DNA from: Orbilia blumenaviensis
Taxonomy: Eukaryota; Ascomycota; Orbiliomycetes; Orbiliales; Orbiliaceae
Assembly (NCBI GenBank): GCA_036872755.1
Contig: JAVHNS010000001.1
Location: forward strand, 124,001-188,000
Direction: 5' to 3'
Length of the DNA: 64,000 nucleotides
In this document: one piece after another, positions 50,319-61,488 of the stretch
Position numbering within the stretch: position 1 is the first letter of the stretch
How the letters are laid out: every line of letters begins with the position of its first letter
The notes under the pieces: generated by a model
What the model was told of the DNA's origin: nothing
Databases searched by the model: none
Seen by the model: only the letters and a program-made list of their open reading frames with translations
Made by a program: the position numbers and the translations under genes

Positions 50319-51387
50319 TTGCTTGGAGGTCGATACCAGGCAGGTAATACGAGAGTCGAGGGACAAGCTAGGCATATGCAGTCAACAACCACTTGCTTAG
50401 TAAACAGCTCTAATGGGTCGAGTTAATAAAGGTATAAGCTTTGTAGTTATGAAGCTAAAGTCTCGTTTGGATAATCAATAGCTTCATCCTCCCTTTCTTC
50501 CAAGTTCTTTTGCACAGCGCTAGTTCCAGCATCATGGGTTTACATATAAAATCTGGAGGTCAGTGTGAGCGCGGAAGAATATCGGGCTATAATTACATAC
50601 CACTCAAATACTAACTAACCGCAGATGTTAATTTTTGAATTCTGCATGCGCGCTTTGATCGAGTCGGGGTGAATCGATCAATCACTTAGCCTACCCCATA
50701 CTATGTGCATATTCTATCTGACAGCTGCACTCTTAAAAATGGCATGCAAAGGCACCCTGCCTACAAGCGCCCCGGAAAACCGATGAACCTTAATTAGCTT
50801 AACTGCGTAAAGTCTGAAATGAACAGTTAAGTAACCAGATGTGTTAACCAAAAACCACCTACGCCAATTCTAAAACCCAGAGTTATCGAATTTGGAATGC
50901 TGCATCCCGGTCCTTTGTGGAAACTACTGTCTACTAAGTCAGGACCTTACAACCACAATGGCTATAATAGACTGCCGATAACGAGTCAGAGTAAATTGAT
51001 CTCATAGACCGTATTATCTCTTGGCGCTACACCCGCATTATTTTGATCTGCATCGTAGCTTATCACTATCTGGTGTAGATAATCTGTTAAGGCATGCATG
51101 CTCACATTCCCGTCCCTGATCGTCTGCATTGCACCAGTAGCTACACCTGGTATGCATCGTTCAACTGGAGTACCCTAGTTTATGCGTTTTTGTTAAAAAG
51201 CCGACAGCCAATTGAGCCGCGCGGTTATTTTTAGTGTTTCAAACGCTGGGAAGGCTGTTCATTTTAATATAAGATGCAAACGACTACCCCTCACCTGATT
51301 TACCTCGTAACACTATCACTGATTCCCTATTCTTAAAGCGCTACTGTTCGATCTACATAAAGCTTATATATTCTTTCGAAAGCAATT
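50319..51387. other. intergenic region before the NLR
   Basis: No supported gene. A 15-codon frame at 50739 starts Met-Ala-Cys-Lys-Gly like the neighbouring family but stops at once and lacks the other blocks. Confidence 0.35.
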
Positions 51388-54300
51388 ATGGCGCAAGTCC
51401 GTCGGCAAGGAGTCACTCTGCTCTCCGCGGGTGACGGCACTAGTCAGGACGCACATGTTCCGAAGTACGACTTCTAACCATCCTTTACCTCTTGAGTATA
51501 GTGTTCTGACTGCGCGCAGCATTATTTTTGTCCATGGCCTCAGAGGACATCCAAAAACGACATGGTCACATCCAAGGTCCACTTCCACCACTAGTCGCAA
51601 CGGGGAGACTGATGCGAGCACCAAGCGCAAGCCCAATAAACTCAGATCATTTTTTTCTCCAAAGAAAGACGAGAAAAGGGAGAATGGAAAGGTACAAACG
51701 AGCACGTCTACACCTTCGGATATCTTCTGGCCAGAAGAGTACCTTGTGCCCGACCTCCCCGATGCTCTAATATGGACATACGGTTACAACGCAGATGTCA
51801 TTGGTGGCATCTTCCAGGCAAACAACCAGAACAGCGTGTCGCAGCATGGTCGGGACTTTGCCGTCAAACTAGAAAGAGAAATCAATAATGAGGTATTCTA
51901 CTTTAGAACCCTTGATACTTTCATGCGAGCCTAACAACTATATGTACAGGGTCCAATAGTGTTCGTGGCGCATAGTCTTGGTGGGGTCATTGTCAAAGAT
52001 GTAGGATTGTAACTATACCTTTGAAGCGGCCGTCTCTCCTAACGCATCAGCATAGGCACTCCACAGATCAGAAATCATCTGCAAACGAACAAAGTTTATT
52101 ATCTTCCTTGGGACGCCCCATCGAGGAAGCGCATTCGCAGATTGGGCGCAGATTGCATCAAATTTGGCGAGATTAGTGCTGCAAGACTCGAACAAACGGA
52201 TTATACAAGCGCTCGAAGTCAATGGCGAGGTGCTGGATAATATTCACGAGCAGTTCAAAACAATACTCCATGAGAATCGCGCAATTAAAGTTCACTCATT
52301 TCAAGAAGCAATGGCAGTTTCTGGCATAAAAGGGCTGCACGACAAGGTACGGTAATCCGCATATAACTAAATTGTGAAGCTTAAAACATTATAGAAGCTA
52401 ATATGTAGTATAGGTTGTAAACGACTTCTCCTCGAAGCTTGATCTCTCTCGTGAACAAGAAACGGTAGAAAGTATCGACGCGAATCATATGGAGATGGCT
52501 AGGTGTAGTAGTAAAGACGATGAGCGTTACCGCCAGATACATGGGGTTTTAAAGCGTTTTTTAAGGACTGGATTGTTGAAGAGCGACACGAACTTAGTGG
52601 ATGCTAGTCCAACGAGACCAGCCGATGCCGACCTTGCCAACGAAGCATCGCATACTACGAGACTAGTCGATACCACAGATACATCTTGTACGTAATTAAA
52701 CACTCAGATCAATTTATTATGCATTGCGCATTTTGAGGCTTATTTTCCGTTTTATCTAGCATCTAAAAGGCCATTCATGGTTCCCTTCCCTCAGGACGAT
52801 AAATTTATTGGCCGGGAAGATATACTCGATAAGTTAGATCTAGGAGACCGACAAACTGCGCCGATAAAACATAGGAGAGATGCACTAGTTGGTCTCGGGG
52901 GGGTAGGGTATGTTTCCGACCTCGCTTGTTCTCGCAATGGCTAAACGTCTATAGGAAATCTCAAATCGCCATCGAGTATGCGTATCGAGTGCGAGACCAC
53001 AGCCCACAGACGGCAGTGTTCTGGATCCATGCAAGTACAAAGGCCCGTTTCGGGCAAGCGTATCAAGAGATGGCAGAGAAGCTTAAGATTCCCGGGCGAT
53101 CTGATCCGAAAGTTAACATTCTACCTCTGGTGTACGATTGGCTCTCAGGTGAAGCCAGCGGGCGATGGCTTATAATTCTGGACAATGTCGACGACGGCAA
53201 CGTGTTTCTTGAGAAGAATGATGATGCAGAGGCTGTCTCATCACAAGACCAAGCAGTTAGCTCGCAGCCACCACTCGCAAATTTTCTTCCTCACTCGCCA
53301 AATGGCTCAATCCTCATCACATCACGTAATTCGCTCGCAGCTAAGAACCTTGTCGATACATTCGGAGAGTCTATTCAAGTGGAGCCAATGGAAGAGGCGG
53401 ATTCACTAGAAATGTTCAAGACAAAAATTTCAGGAGATGTTTCTTCGGAATCGGACCTGAAGGAGCTGGTTCACCTACTTGAAGGTATTCCGCTAGCAAT
53501 AACACACGCAGCAGCATATATACGGTCAAAGCCGCGGGTTACTGTGTCTACATACCTACGCCTCTTCAAAGAAAGTGAAAATAACCAAGTCAGGCTGCTA
53601 GATTGCAATGAAATGAAAGACCTTCGACGCGATCACAGCATTAGACATGCCGTGGCAAAAACGTGGCAAATCTCGTTCCATCAGATTAAAGAAATGAAGA
53701 CCGAGGCTGCGGACATGCTTGCACTCATGAGCATGTTCAATCGACAGGGTATTCCAGAGAAGCTTCTCATCAAGGACATGGACCAGCTGCAGTTCGAAGA
53801 TGCTATATCGCCACTACTTAATTTTTCGCTGATCCGGGAGCAAGCCGGAGGTAGCATGTTCGAAATGCACCGACTGGTGCAACTGTCGACTAAGACGTGG
53901 CTAGAACAGAATCAAACACTACAGAAGTGGCAGAGTGAGGCGACTGAGATTATAGCAAGCTTATTTCCTAAGGGAAATTACGAGACGTGGTCTGAATGCC
54001 AAGTTCAACTTCCTCACGCGAGCGAAATTATGTTGTTTGGACTTACAGATTCGCAAGATCTACTGAATCTTGCATCGCTCAAAAGTAAACTAGGTTGTTT
54101 TTATATGGAAAAGGGAAATTCCAGAACGGCAGAGACTATGCTTCGAGAAGCAGTAATGATCAGGGAGGAATCGCTTGGGGCTAATCATCTAGATACACTT
54201 AACAGTGTTAGTAACCTTGGGTTGGTGCTAAGAACACAGGGGGAATATAAGAAAGCAGAATTATTACACCGACGAGCACTAAAAGGAAAAGAGCGACAGC

Positions 54301-54920
54301 TTGGAACTGATCATTTAAGTACACTTATTAGTGTCGATAACCTTGGATTAGTGTTAAAAAGACAAGGGAAATACGAGGAAGCAGAATTATTACACCGACG
54401 AGCATTAAAAGGAAAAGAGCGACAGCTTGGAACTGATCATCCAGATACACTTATTAGTGTTAACAACCTTGGATTAGTGCTAGAAAAACAAGGAAAATAC
54501 GAGGAAGCAGAATTATTACACCGACGAGCACTAAAAAGAAAAGAGCGACAGCTTGGAACTGATCATCCAGATACACTTATTAGTGTTGGTAACCTTGGAT
54601 TAGTGTTAAAAAAACAAGGAAAATACGAGGAAGCAGAATTATTACACCGACGAGCATTAAAAGGAAAAGAGCGACAGCTTGGAACTGATCATCCAGATAC
54701 ACTTATTAGTGTTATCAACCTTGGATTAGTGCTAGAAAAACAAGGAAAATACGAGGAAGCAGAATTATTACACCGACGAGCACTAGAAGGAAGGAAGAAA
54801 GTACTTGGGAATAATCACCCATTTACACTTGGTAGCGCCAGAACTCTTGCTTATCTTCTACAGAAGCAAGGGAAATATGAAGAAGCAGAATCATTATTTC
54901 GGGAGCATTCGACGGGATGA
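51388..54920 (+). CDS. NOD-like receptor: SesB-like hydrolase, NB-ARC, TPR repeats
   Basis: Fungal STAND/NLR protein of 1059 residues. Exons: 51388-51464, 51520-51892, 51950-52000, 52056-52346, 52414-52687, 52760-52907, 52955-54920. The N-terminal alpha/beta hydrolase head (about 25-264) has FVHGLRGHPKTTW and the nucleophile elbow VAHSLGG (Ser about 159), then FLGTPHRGS, as in SesB/PGAP1-like domains of fungal NLRs. NB-ARC motifs are the P-loop GLGGVGKS (400-407, split by an intron), Walker B LIILD (477-481), ILITSRN and GIPLAITHAA. From about 790 to the end are six full 42-residue TPR units and a partial one. Known members of this architecture are thought to act in non-self recognition and regulated cell death, with the hydrolase as effector. 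The gene appears intact. Central TPR units are nearly identical in DNA. Confidence 0.9.
54108..54917 (+). repeat. 126-bp tandem TPR-coding repeats
   Basis: Units start at 54108, 54234, 54360, 54486, 54612, 54738 and 54864 (partial). The units at 54360 and 54612 differ at 3 of 126 bases; those at 54486 and 54612 at 7 of 126. Consensus features are KQGKYEEAELLHRRAL and LGTDHPDTLISV-x-NLGLVL. Codon 35 (x) is Ser, Asp, Asn, Gly and Ile in successive units. The outer units (54108, 54738) are clearly more diverged. Confidence 0.92.
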
Positions 54921-56621
54921 AGAAAGAGGTTGAGGCTAGAATAGTAGAGGGAATATAAGGAAAGGCCTCGAACAGTTGGTAAATCGATGAGAATATATAG
55001 TAAAGGAATGAGAAGGAGCCTGGAGCCAAGAACTCGTACACAAATATTGGGTCACATCAAGAGAAGCGCCACTTTCAGTCTCTCTACTTGGTATTTTATA
55101 GAGTATGGACTTATACCAATGGTTTCAAATTAGGGGTTCTGCTAGGAACTCAGCCTTGGTACACGATTGGCCAATCTCATGGCGTGCGTTCTGAAGCTGA
55201 CATTAGCTAGGGCCCATGGGGGAAAGCTAAATTGAGATGGATTATATTTTCGTTTCCCGCAAATCTGCAGTGTGTAATTAGCATTCAAAAATAATATGAT
55301 TATGGTACATTCCTGGCTTCACGCGCGTACGCACTTTGAACTTCAAAAACTTAAGGCTGAACTTGTGGTACCACCGCTCTAGCCATAGTTTTGCCAATAA
55401 ATGTGCCGATCAATTAGAGCCATGTGCTGCCCATTATATATTTCCCTCTTCTGCCCTCTCAGAATCTCTAAAATGGGCAAACTTCCGGGTGAATTCCGAA
55501 ACTCCGCAGTTGGTTTATCGCATTCTACATATGTATAGTCCCCATTATTCTCTTTTTTCTTCTTGTTCAATATCAGGGATAGATCTGGAGGCTTCCATAG
55601 CTTTACGAAGTCAAAACACTAAAACTTCGGTTTCAAACTTATGACAAAATCAGCGCGTACGAATTTGTCTACGGTACGGCGTTGCAAGGTACAAGAAAGA
55701 AACGATTGCCATAGGTATGCAGATAATTCGCCTCGTCTCGTCTCAGCTTATATGCGCTTGGAGTGCTGTAGTCCTCAGTTTTATAACGTTATAATTTCAA
55801 ATATATCTAGAGGCTGACCAACTTAACTCTTAGGGTGCCCCAAATTTCCTGAGGCGACAGATGGACCGAGTAATCCCAAATGAACCATACGATTATCGTA
55901 GATGGGAGATCCGGTCTAAGTCTTTACATGATATCCGGTGCCTTGGACGTCTCTAGTTCGATATATCGCGCTATTTTCCGGGATAATATGATATCTGAAG
56001 CCAGTGGCTGAAGCGAAATCCATAATTTCTCTAGTTTTTGTAATGACTATTCTGTATCCTAGCTTCGGAGCCGTGTAGATCCGCTGACCAGTGGGCTAAC
56101 GGTTAAAAGTCATAAAGATTGGAATCCAGCCCAAATAGGTTCGTAATGGACATTGCCACGTCTGAGTTTGGTGGTGAAAAGGGGGTTAGGTAACATGAAG
56201 TCGAATTTCCAGTATTGCGAACTACTAGTGGCTATGAACTCAATGAGTCCAATCTAACCTTTCCGCTCTCGAATGATATCAAGGAAAAACTTCAGTTTTT
56301 TTAGTTCCAAATATTAGTTAGGGAATATTCAGAGAATGGCTTACATGATGTCAAATCTAATAATAAAATCGTATTTTTCACTAACTCAATTACTCTCACC
56401 AGAGGTGGGTAATCATACTGCTCATATCGAAAATTATTAGGGGACTTCATATATGTGGCACAATATATCATCGGCCCCACTTCGGAATTCTAATTATTGA
56501 GCTACTACGAATCGCGCCCTCGTAACATTATCATTGAGCACACCGAACATGGCTAGGCACAAGCCTTACCTAGGGGCCCGGTACTGATACTGTAGTTTTG
56601 AAGATCTCTGAAAGTAGGTTT
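54921..56621. other. intergenic region downstream of the NLR
   Basis: No supported gene; frames at 55336-55644 and 55379-55570 overlap on opposite strands and have no features. Confidence 0.35.
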
Positions 56622-56735
56622 ATGGGGTGTGAGCATAAGGCAAGTACTGTTAAGTCGCAATTTTCGGATTTCATATTGAAGTCTCAAACCCCGCTCAGCT
56701 GGTATGACTATGTACAGATTGCCTCACGGATGTGA
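56622..56735 (+). pseudogene. possible truncated relative of the MxC / SxxW / LIxRI family
   Basis: A 37-codon frame reads MGCEHKASTVKS... and PLSWYDYVQIASRM before TGA. It combines a Met-x-Cys start, a Lys-Ala-Ser-Thr-Val stretch like the Lys-Ser-Ala-Thr-Val of the copy at 58086, and a Ser-Trp block. The C-terminal block is missing. It lies on the same strand between the NLR and the main array. It could be a decayed copy or chance. Confidence 0.25.
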
Positions 56736-58085
56736 TCCGGAATCGTTTATTATGTCTCGATAAAAGGCGTCAGGACGGAATTCAATAGTCTCCCTAGAGA
56801 TGTCAGGCTTTTTATATAGGCCCACCTAACTCGTCTTGTGCTTTTATTCGCTGCAGATAATGCTTGCAGATGTTCCGTATGCTCAGAGTTTTTATTCCGA
56901 GAAGAAACCAGCGTTTCTGTCTTTATATATAAATGCTCTCTATGTCTGTTTATCCCACCTAGCCCCTTTTCCTGTGAATATACATCATATATATTTTATC
57001 TATGACGAAGAGCTACCGGCTAAGTCTCCGCTGTGGATTAGAAGTGGGTGAAGTGTTATATTTTTCAGATAATGAGATGCCTGCTAGATACCTATTATAC
57101 TGGACTTGAATGAAGGTATACGATCGCCATCCCGAGCTAACGGGATTGCACGTTGGTTGAAAGCACTTCCGTGTATAAGTCTTCTTACACCAGCCGAGTG
57201 GTATCACGGTGGTCGATGGTTTCTTTGGATTAATACTTGTATATAGGTGAAGGACACACGCCAAAGGGCACTCAGACGTTGTTTGTCGCCGAGGACCAGG
57301 TTCCTCTTAAATCTGTTGCATTTAGAGTAAAACTAATGTCAAAGACAAGGTCTACCATCTAGATTAATTAAATTTAGGAGTCTTATCAGCAGCTGGTCGT
57401 ATGAAACGCTTGTGTAGTCTAACGTCAGTCCATCAGAGTCAGATATATGGGCTTGGGCATATATAATATATAGATACGCTTGTTCACCCTATTTTTGAGA
57501 GGTTTCGCGGGTAGTTAGGACGATTCCGTTACCGATTTACTGTGCATGTGCCTTGGACAAGAGATCGGGTAGCCGAGCCCTTTGATCGCCTTTCATTCTC
57601 AGAACCGAAAAATCGAGGCGACAATTTCGATCGTAATCGCCAGCTCTCCTTTGTCGGCTGTCAACTAATCCTATGTTGGCTTCTCTTGAGCCAATCCTCG
57701 ATTCAAACCCCCATCAGAGCATCTAAGAAAAAAAAAATCTTCGACAGAATATCTGTCAGCAGGCAGAATCTTGTCGTACCTCGAGAAAGAATACAACAAG
57801 TATCTGCCTGTGAAATAGAAGGTTGGAATCTCTTCCGCAGATCTGATAGGATTGGGGTATTCGGACGGCAGGTTAGTGGTGTCTCGCTCTGGGACTAAAT
57901 TCTGGTCATATTTTGAACGGTCGGAAAATACATGTATCCAAAGTGAGTAGGTAGCCGCCTCGGCCACGAACAAAACCCCGGTTTCTTTTATTGTCAGAAT
58001 CCAGTCCCGAAACCAAAGCTAAGAACCCTCGGACGACCTAGTATATCTTGGTTTCACAGAGTATAGGCTCTAATATTATCTCACG
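56736..58085. other. intergenic region
   Basis: No supported gene. The 118-codon frame 57542-57898 overlaps a 100-codon minus frame and has no recognisable motif. Confidence 0.35.
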
Positions 58086-58316
58086 ATGCCTTGCAAAGAC
58101 CTCAAATCAGCCACGGTGATGGCGTGGTTAGCCAACAATCCCGGATACGAAAACACACCAGAAAGGATGTCAAGATTCTGGGACACAATTAGACAGATGG
58201 GAACTCAGGGGTTCTTGGGATCAAATTTTCAAACGGGCGGAGGATCGGAACAGCTACCAAGACCCACGTCGACGCCGCTGATAAACAGAATCCATGGGCT
58301 CAATACAACGGCATAG
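58086..58316 (+). CDS. small protein of the MxC / SxxW / LIxRI family, copy A
   Basis: 76 residues, intronless, no signal peptide or membrane segment. The N-terminus is MPCKDLKSATVMAW. The central block is RMSRFWDTIRQMG (Ser29, Trp32). A Gly/Ser-rich linker (about 44-60) precedes the C-terminal block TPLINRIHGLN (Leu65, Arg68, Ile69). First of seven plus-strand copies lying 0.6-1.2 kb apart. I do not recognise the family. The start is chosen because every copy begins within three residues of Cys3. Cytosolic by default; Cys3 next to the start Met could be acylated (inference). Confidence 0.65.
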   Translation: MPCKDLKSATVMAWLANNPGYENTPERMSRFWDTIRQMGTQGFLGSNFQTGGGSEQLPRPTSTPLINRIHGLNTTA

Positions 58317-58791
58317 CTTAATCCTGCTAAAATCATGTCGCTTACACATTGATCCCGAGAAATGCGGCCCCGCAGCCGACGCGAGTCAGTAGCAAAATTC
58401 GGTCAAAGGAGCCCGCCGTTCGACCTAGCCGAGCGCATGGGCTCCTCCTATAAGGTCAGCAAAATCAAATATATGTACTTATATATTATTCAGGATCAGT
58501 ATCGCTTTATGGGTAGATTTAGAGAATATATTACCAATTCTACGAAGCGGAATATTGGGGGTTCTGCCTCGCATAAAAAGAGGCAAACCCCTCCCTTGAG
58601 GCAGAGAACTGAAGCTTGACATTTCGACCGAAGTCACATTGATTTTTAGTTTCAAGATATTTCCTATTAGCCCATGTTGGACCTAGATACTACAACCAAA
58701 CGTGAAAATCAGGCATCTGGTCGGTCGCACGGGTACTTGGTCTATCTTTTATACTGCGTATTCGAAGACAAACCCCCACGGTCTGACCAGA
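58317..58791. other. spacer between array copies A and B
   Basis: A frame at 58362-58619 is open for 85 codons but lacks the family blocks; its first part is Arg-rich. Not supported as a gene. Confidence 0.35.
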
Positions 58792-59085
58792 ATGCCGTGC
58801 GAAAGTTACCACAGCGATCTTATGAATCTTATGGGAGACGAATACACCTATCTTATCTTTAGCTTTCGCTCAAGGCCCATCTCGATGCTTTGGGATCAAC
58901 TATTCAAATACTATCAAGAAGAAATCTTACTCGGAAATGCCGAACATGAATCATTACCCGTTCCAATCGCGTTAAACGCCAAAGACCCCAACAATAGCAC
59001 CTCTTTGATTAATCGAATTCGCGCGCAATCTAAACCTAATAAGAGATTCGGCTTCTGGAGCCGACTCTCGATACCCCGTTTATAA
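58792..59085 (+). CDS. small protein of the MxC / SxxW / LIxRI family, copy B
   Basis: 97 residues. The same frame is open upstream to 58702, but I start at the ATG giving MPCESYHS to match the other copies. A hydrophobic stretch YTYLIFSF (residues 18-25) precedes the central block ISMLWDQLFKYY (Ser31, Trp34, Asp35). The C-terminal block is TSLINRIRAQS (Leu72, Arg75, Ile76), followed by an extra basic tail (NKRFGFWSRLSIPRL) that other copies lack. LINRI is identical to copy A although the rest is not alignable by eye, which supports common descent. Confidence 0.65.
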   Translation: MPCESYHSDLMNLMGDEYTYLIFSFRSRPISMLWDQLFKYYQEEILLGNAEHESLPVPIALNAKDPNNSTSLINRIRAQSKPNKRFGFWSRLSIPRL

Positions 59086-59399
59086 ACCAGCACCAACAGT
59101 ATTATCGAGGTCTGGTACCTTCGGGCCACCTACATCACCCTCGGTTGTTTAAGAGATCCTGTAAAGGGGCATATAGGTCTTACTTTGTCTGTTGTCTCAT
59201 GATTGAAACGGTTTCTCTTATTCTCTGAGCTTATGATCATACTTGATCTGGCGCTGAATCACTGGCAATTAATACACTCTAAAACCACTATATCCGGTAA
59301 TCGGTCAACCTCTAAAGTCAGCACTTTCAACAAACCCCGCCTCTGTTGATAGTATCCAATACCAGAACCAATAAAACGATCGATAAACACCAGAGAACA
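59086..59399. other. spacer between array copies B and C
   Basis: About 310 bp with no gene seen; presumably 3' flank of copy B and promoter of copy C. Confidence 0.4.
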
Positions 59400-59621
59400 A
59401 TGGTTTGCTCCAATACGTACAGCCTAAGGGGGAAACGGGAGGTTGTATTTGTTCTTGGGTTCTCTGGGGACGCTACAGGGAAGGCAATCTCTGGAGCATG
59501 GGATTTACATCATTGGTTCAATCGACTCCTCCGTGTTCATCCCCCAGAAATGTTTCTAGCTGGGTTGGGGGAAGAGGCCGAGATATCATTGATAAGGAAG
59601 ATTCGGGCTCGGAATAATTGA
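59400..59621 (+). CDS. small protein of the MxC / SxxW / LIxRI family, copy C
   Basis: 73 residues starting MVCSNTYS. The frame is also open upstream to 59346, but those 18 codons are Thr/Lys-rich and absent in paralogs. It has a hydrophobic strand REVVFVLGF (13-20), the central block AISGAWDLHHWF (Ser31, Trp34, Asp35) and the terminal block ISLIRKIRARNN (Leu64, Lys67, Ile68), with the stop right after. No signal peptide. This is the shortest copy and the one ending closest to the terminal block. Confidence 0.65.
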   Translation: MVCSNTYSLRGKREVVFVLGFSGDATGKAISGAWDLHHWFNRLLRVHPPEMFLAGLGEEAEISLIRKIRARNN

Positions 59622-59974
59622 AGAATGCTTGTTGTATGGGCCTTAGCCTGTCAAGTGCGATAGCTCGAGGGCATCTAGGTCCATGTGCATGTAAGGTCAT
59701 TATAATCATAATTAACAATTCCAAGGACCGGTGTGCAGTGTATAGCCTGTATGACGACTATTGTTACGGAGTGCATTTCGCATGAGGCACAGGCATAAGT
59801 TCTTCTGAGGTCGTGGTGAGCATGCAGGCCGTGACGTTGGGTGGGTGGTTAGTGCGAGTCGTGCTAACGGTAGTTAGCGGGAGCTCGATCTGGGCATTAA
59901 TCGGATCTAAACACTTAAGTACAACCCACCAAACTGGATCTAGTTACTCACCTGTGCCGTGACCCGAAACAAAA

Positions 59975-60006
<32 letters not shown>

Positions 60007-60555
60007 GAGAAAGAAAGAAAGAGAGAAAAGGAAACCTTTGTAGAACTTGTATATTAATTTGTGGATTAATTAAGCATCTTCGTTCCAGCTAAATATTGTT
60101 ATTCAAATTAATAACGGCTGCTTCAAATCCACAGGGCCTATAACACCTTATGCTATAGCTTATAACCATCTATCTCCAGTTCCCTCCCCCCTTTCAGACC
60201 ACAAACGTATGACCGAAACCTGCGACATAGAAAGGCCATCTCATCAAGCACGACTTCTACCTTCTCACCAAATCCGATATCAAAGCAGCTGGACTAGTCT
60301 ACCGCCGCCGTCATACCTACGAAAACTCGCGTTCGCAAACAAAAGAATCCGGGGACCGACTATAGTATAAACGTCGCAGACTGGCTATAATCAACGCCCT
60401 GACAGAATCGTCGAAAACCGATCCTGTAGAAGGATATGTAAACGCAACGCTTAGCCCTATGCGTCGCGAGACCTAAGCTTCCATCATCATCATCACGAGG
60501 TTCTGGCATTACTCAAACAGCCACGTCTACGCCCACTATAGCTACATCTCATGCA
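59622..60555. other. spacer between array copies C and D
   Basis: Contains the GAAA microsatellite (59971-60030). A frame starting near 60210 (MTETCDIERPS) with SSW and KRIRGP resembles the family loosely but is not secure. Confidence 0.4.
59971..60030 (+). repeat. (GAAA)n microsatellite
   Basis: About 60 bases of GAAA units interrupted by GAGA variants, in the spacer between copies C and D. Such tracts are prone to length change and could serve as breakpoints in the tandem array. Confidence 0.85.
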
Positions 60556-60858
60556 ATGCCATGCAAAAGCACCAAGAACATCGCCGGCATACAGTACACC
60601 ACTCGGATTGTCGAACGCGGTCGCCCTCCCGTTTCTCCAGCGCTACTACGATTGCACTTAGATGTATTTTTCCTGCAGTTCTTCCCGACAGCCCGCAGTT
60701 CCCAAGTATCGCAATTTCAAGAGAAAAATTGGAATAACGGGTGTACGATGATTGGCAGGATTCGGGCGACTCGAAAAAGCGCGACCCGCGATTTAGAGTC
60801 CGCCTCAGCGCTGATATCAAGTCTAGAGGCAATCTTAGTTCTACCAGACCACCGCTAG
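60556..60858 (+). CDS. small protein of the MxC / SxxW / LIxRI family, divergent copy D
   Basis: 100 residues, starting MPCKSTKN. At the position of the central block it reads PPVSPALLRLHLDVFF (Ser27, Leu where Trp is usual). The terminal block is CTMIGRIRATRKS (Ile66, Arg68, Ile69), followed by about 30 further residues rich in Ser and Leu. Two of three blocks are good, the central one weaker. Overlapping frames of similar length exist on both strands (60542-60880 minus, 60741-61148 plus) but show no family features. Confidence 0.5.
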   Translation: MPCKSTKNIAGIQYTTRIVERGRPPVSPALLRLHLDVFFLQFFPTARSSQVSQFQEKNWNNGCTMIGRIRATRKSATRDLESASALISSLEAILVLPDHR

Positions 60859-61251
60859 TCTCTCGGCATACCGTCGCCAAACAAATTGTATCCAGCCTGC
60901 CCTATTCCTGCAAACGGTACACTCCGCGAGTCAACAAGTCACCTGTACACAAACACAAACGACTCCAAACACTCGTCCTTGTAGCTCGACAAAAGCTTCG
61001 AGGGCTTAACCTCAAAAAGGCAACACCTCGACAGGATCTAGCTAGGAAGCTCCAAAGCATTGCTGCATTATGTTTCTGCATCATATACGTGGCATTACAT
61101 AATTCGGATCGAGACATCGAAAACGGCATTTACTCCCAAATAGACTAGAGCGATCGAGCAGGGTCTACCCCGAACGGCACTGGCCAGCATTCAGATCGAT
61201 ATACCCCAGTCGTTATGCTTTCATCGATACAAGAAAGCCTCGAACGCAAAA
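60859..61251. other. spacer between array copies D and E
   Basis: Overlapped by a basic 135-codon plus frame (60741-61148) and a minus frame (60902-61129). Neither has recognisable features and I leave both out. Confidence 0.35.
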
Positions 61252-61488
61252 ATGCCCTGCGGAGGGGCATTTCACCACAACATCCTCGAAGATGTTTTCA
61301 AGTACGGGAAGATAAGGCCGCAATATTTGTCTATAACCTTAGATCGAATTGTACGTCGGTACATCAGGCTTAGCCGGATGGGAGCTGAAGGAGCTGGTTT
61401 CGAGGGGTTGCAACTGAGGCCCCATGACGAATCGAATCTTTCATCATGGCGGCGGATTCGGATCGCAAACAACGACCCTAGGCTGTAA
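61252..61488 (+). CDS. small protein of the MxC / SxxW / LIxRI family, divergent copy E
   Basis: 78 residues starting MPCGGAFHHNILEDVFKYG, which parallels copy G (MTCKGIHNAVIMEKSILWYG) in the spacing of Gly, His-Asn and Tyr-Gly. The central block is YLSITLDRIVRRY (Ser27, Leu30 in the Trp position, Asp31). The terminal block is SSWRRIRIANN (Arg68, Ile69), with Trp-Arg where Leu-Ile is usual. Membership is probable from the N-terminus, length, strand and place in the array; the terminal blocks alone would not prove it. Confidence 0.5.
   Translation: MPCGGAFHHNILEDVFKYGKIRPQYLSITLDRIVRRYIRLSRMGAEGAGFEGLQLRPHDESNLSSWRRIRIANNDPRL

Noticed and set aside
50739..50786. Short MACKG frame as a family copy
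   Set aside because: It stops after 15 codons and no central or terminal block follows in any frame.
57542..57973. Overlapping frames of 118 (plus) and 100 (minus) codons
   Set aside because: Mutual shadows with no features to favour either as a gene.
60210..60372. Frame MTETCDIERPS... with SSW and KRIRGP as a further family copy
   Set aside because: Cys is at position 5, the blocks are at the wrong spacing and the terminal block lacks the Leu-Ile pair; resemblance is too loose.
60741..61148. 135-codon basic frame between copies D and E
   Set aside because: Overlaps copy D and has neither the family blocks nor a domain; the similar length on the minus strand suggests low stop density by chance.
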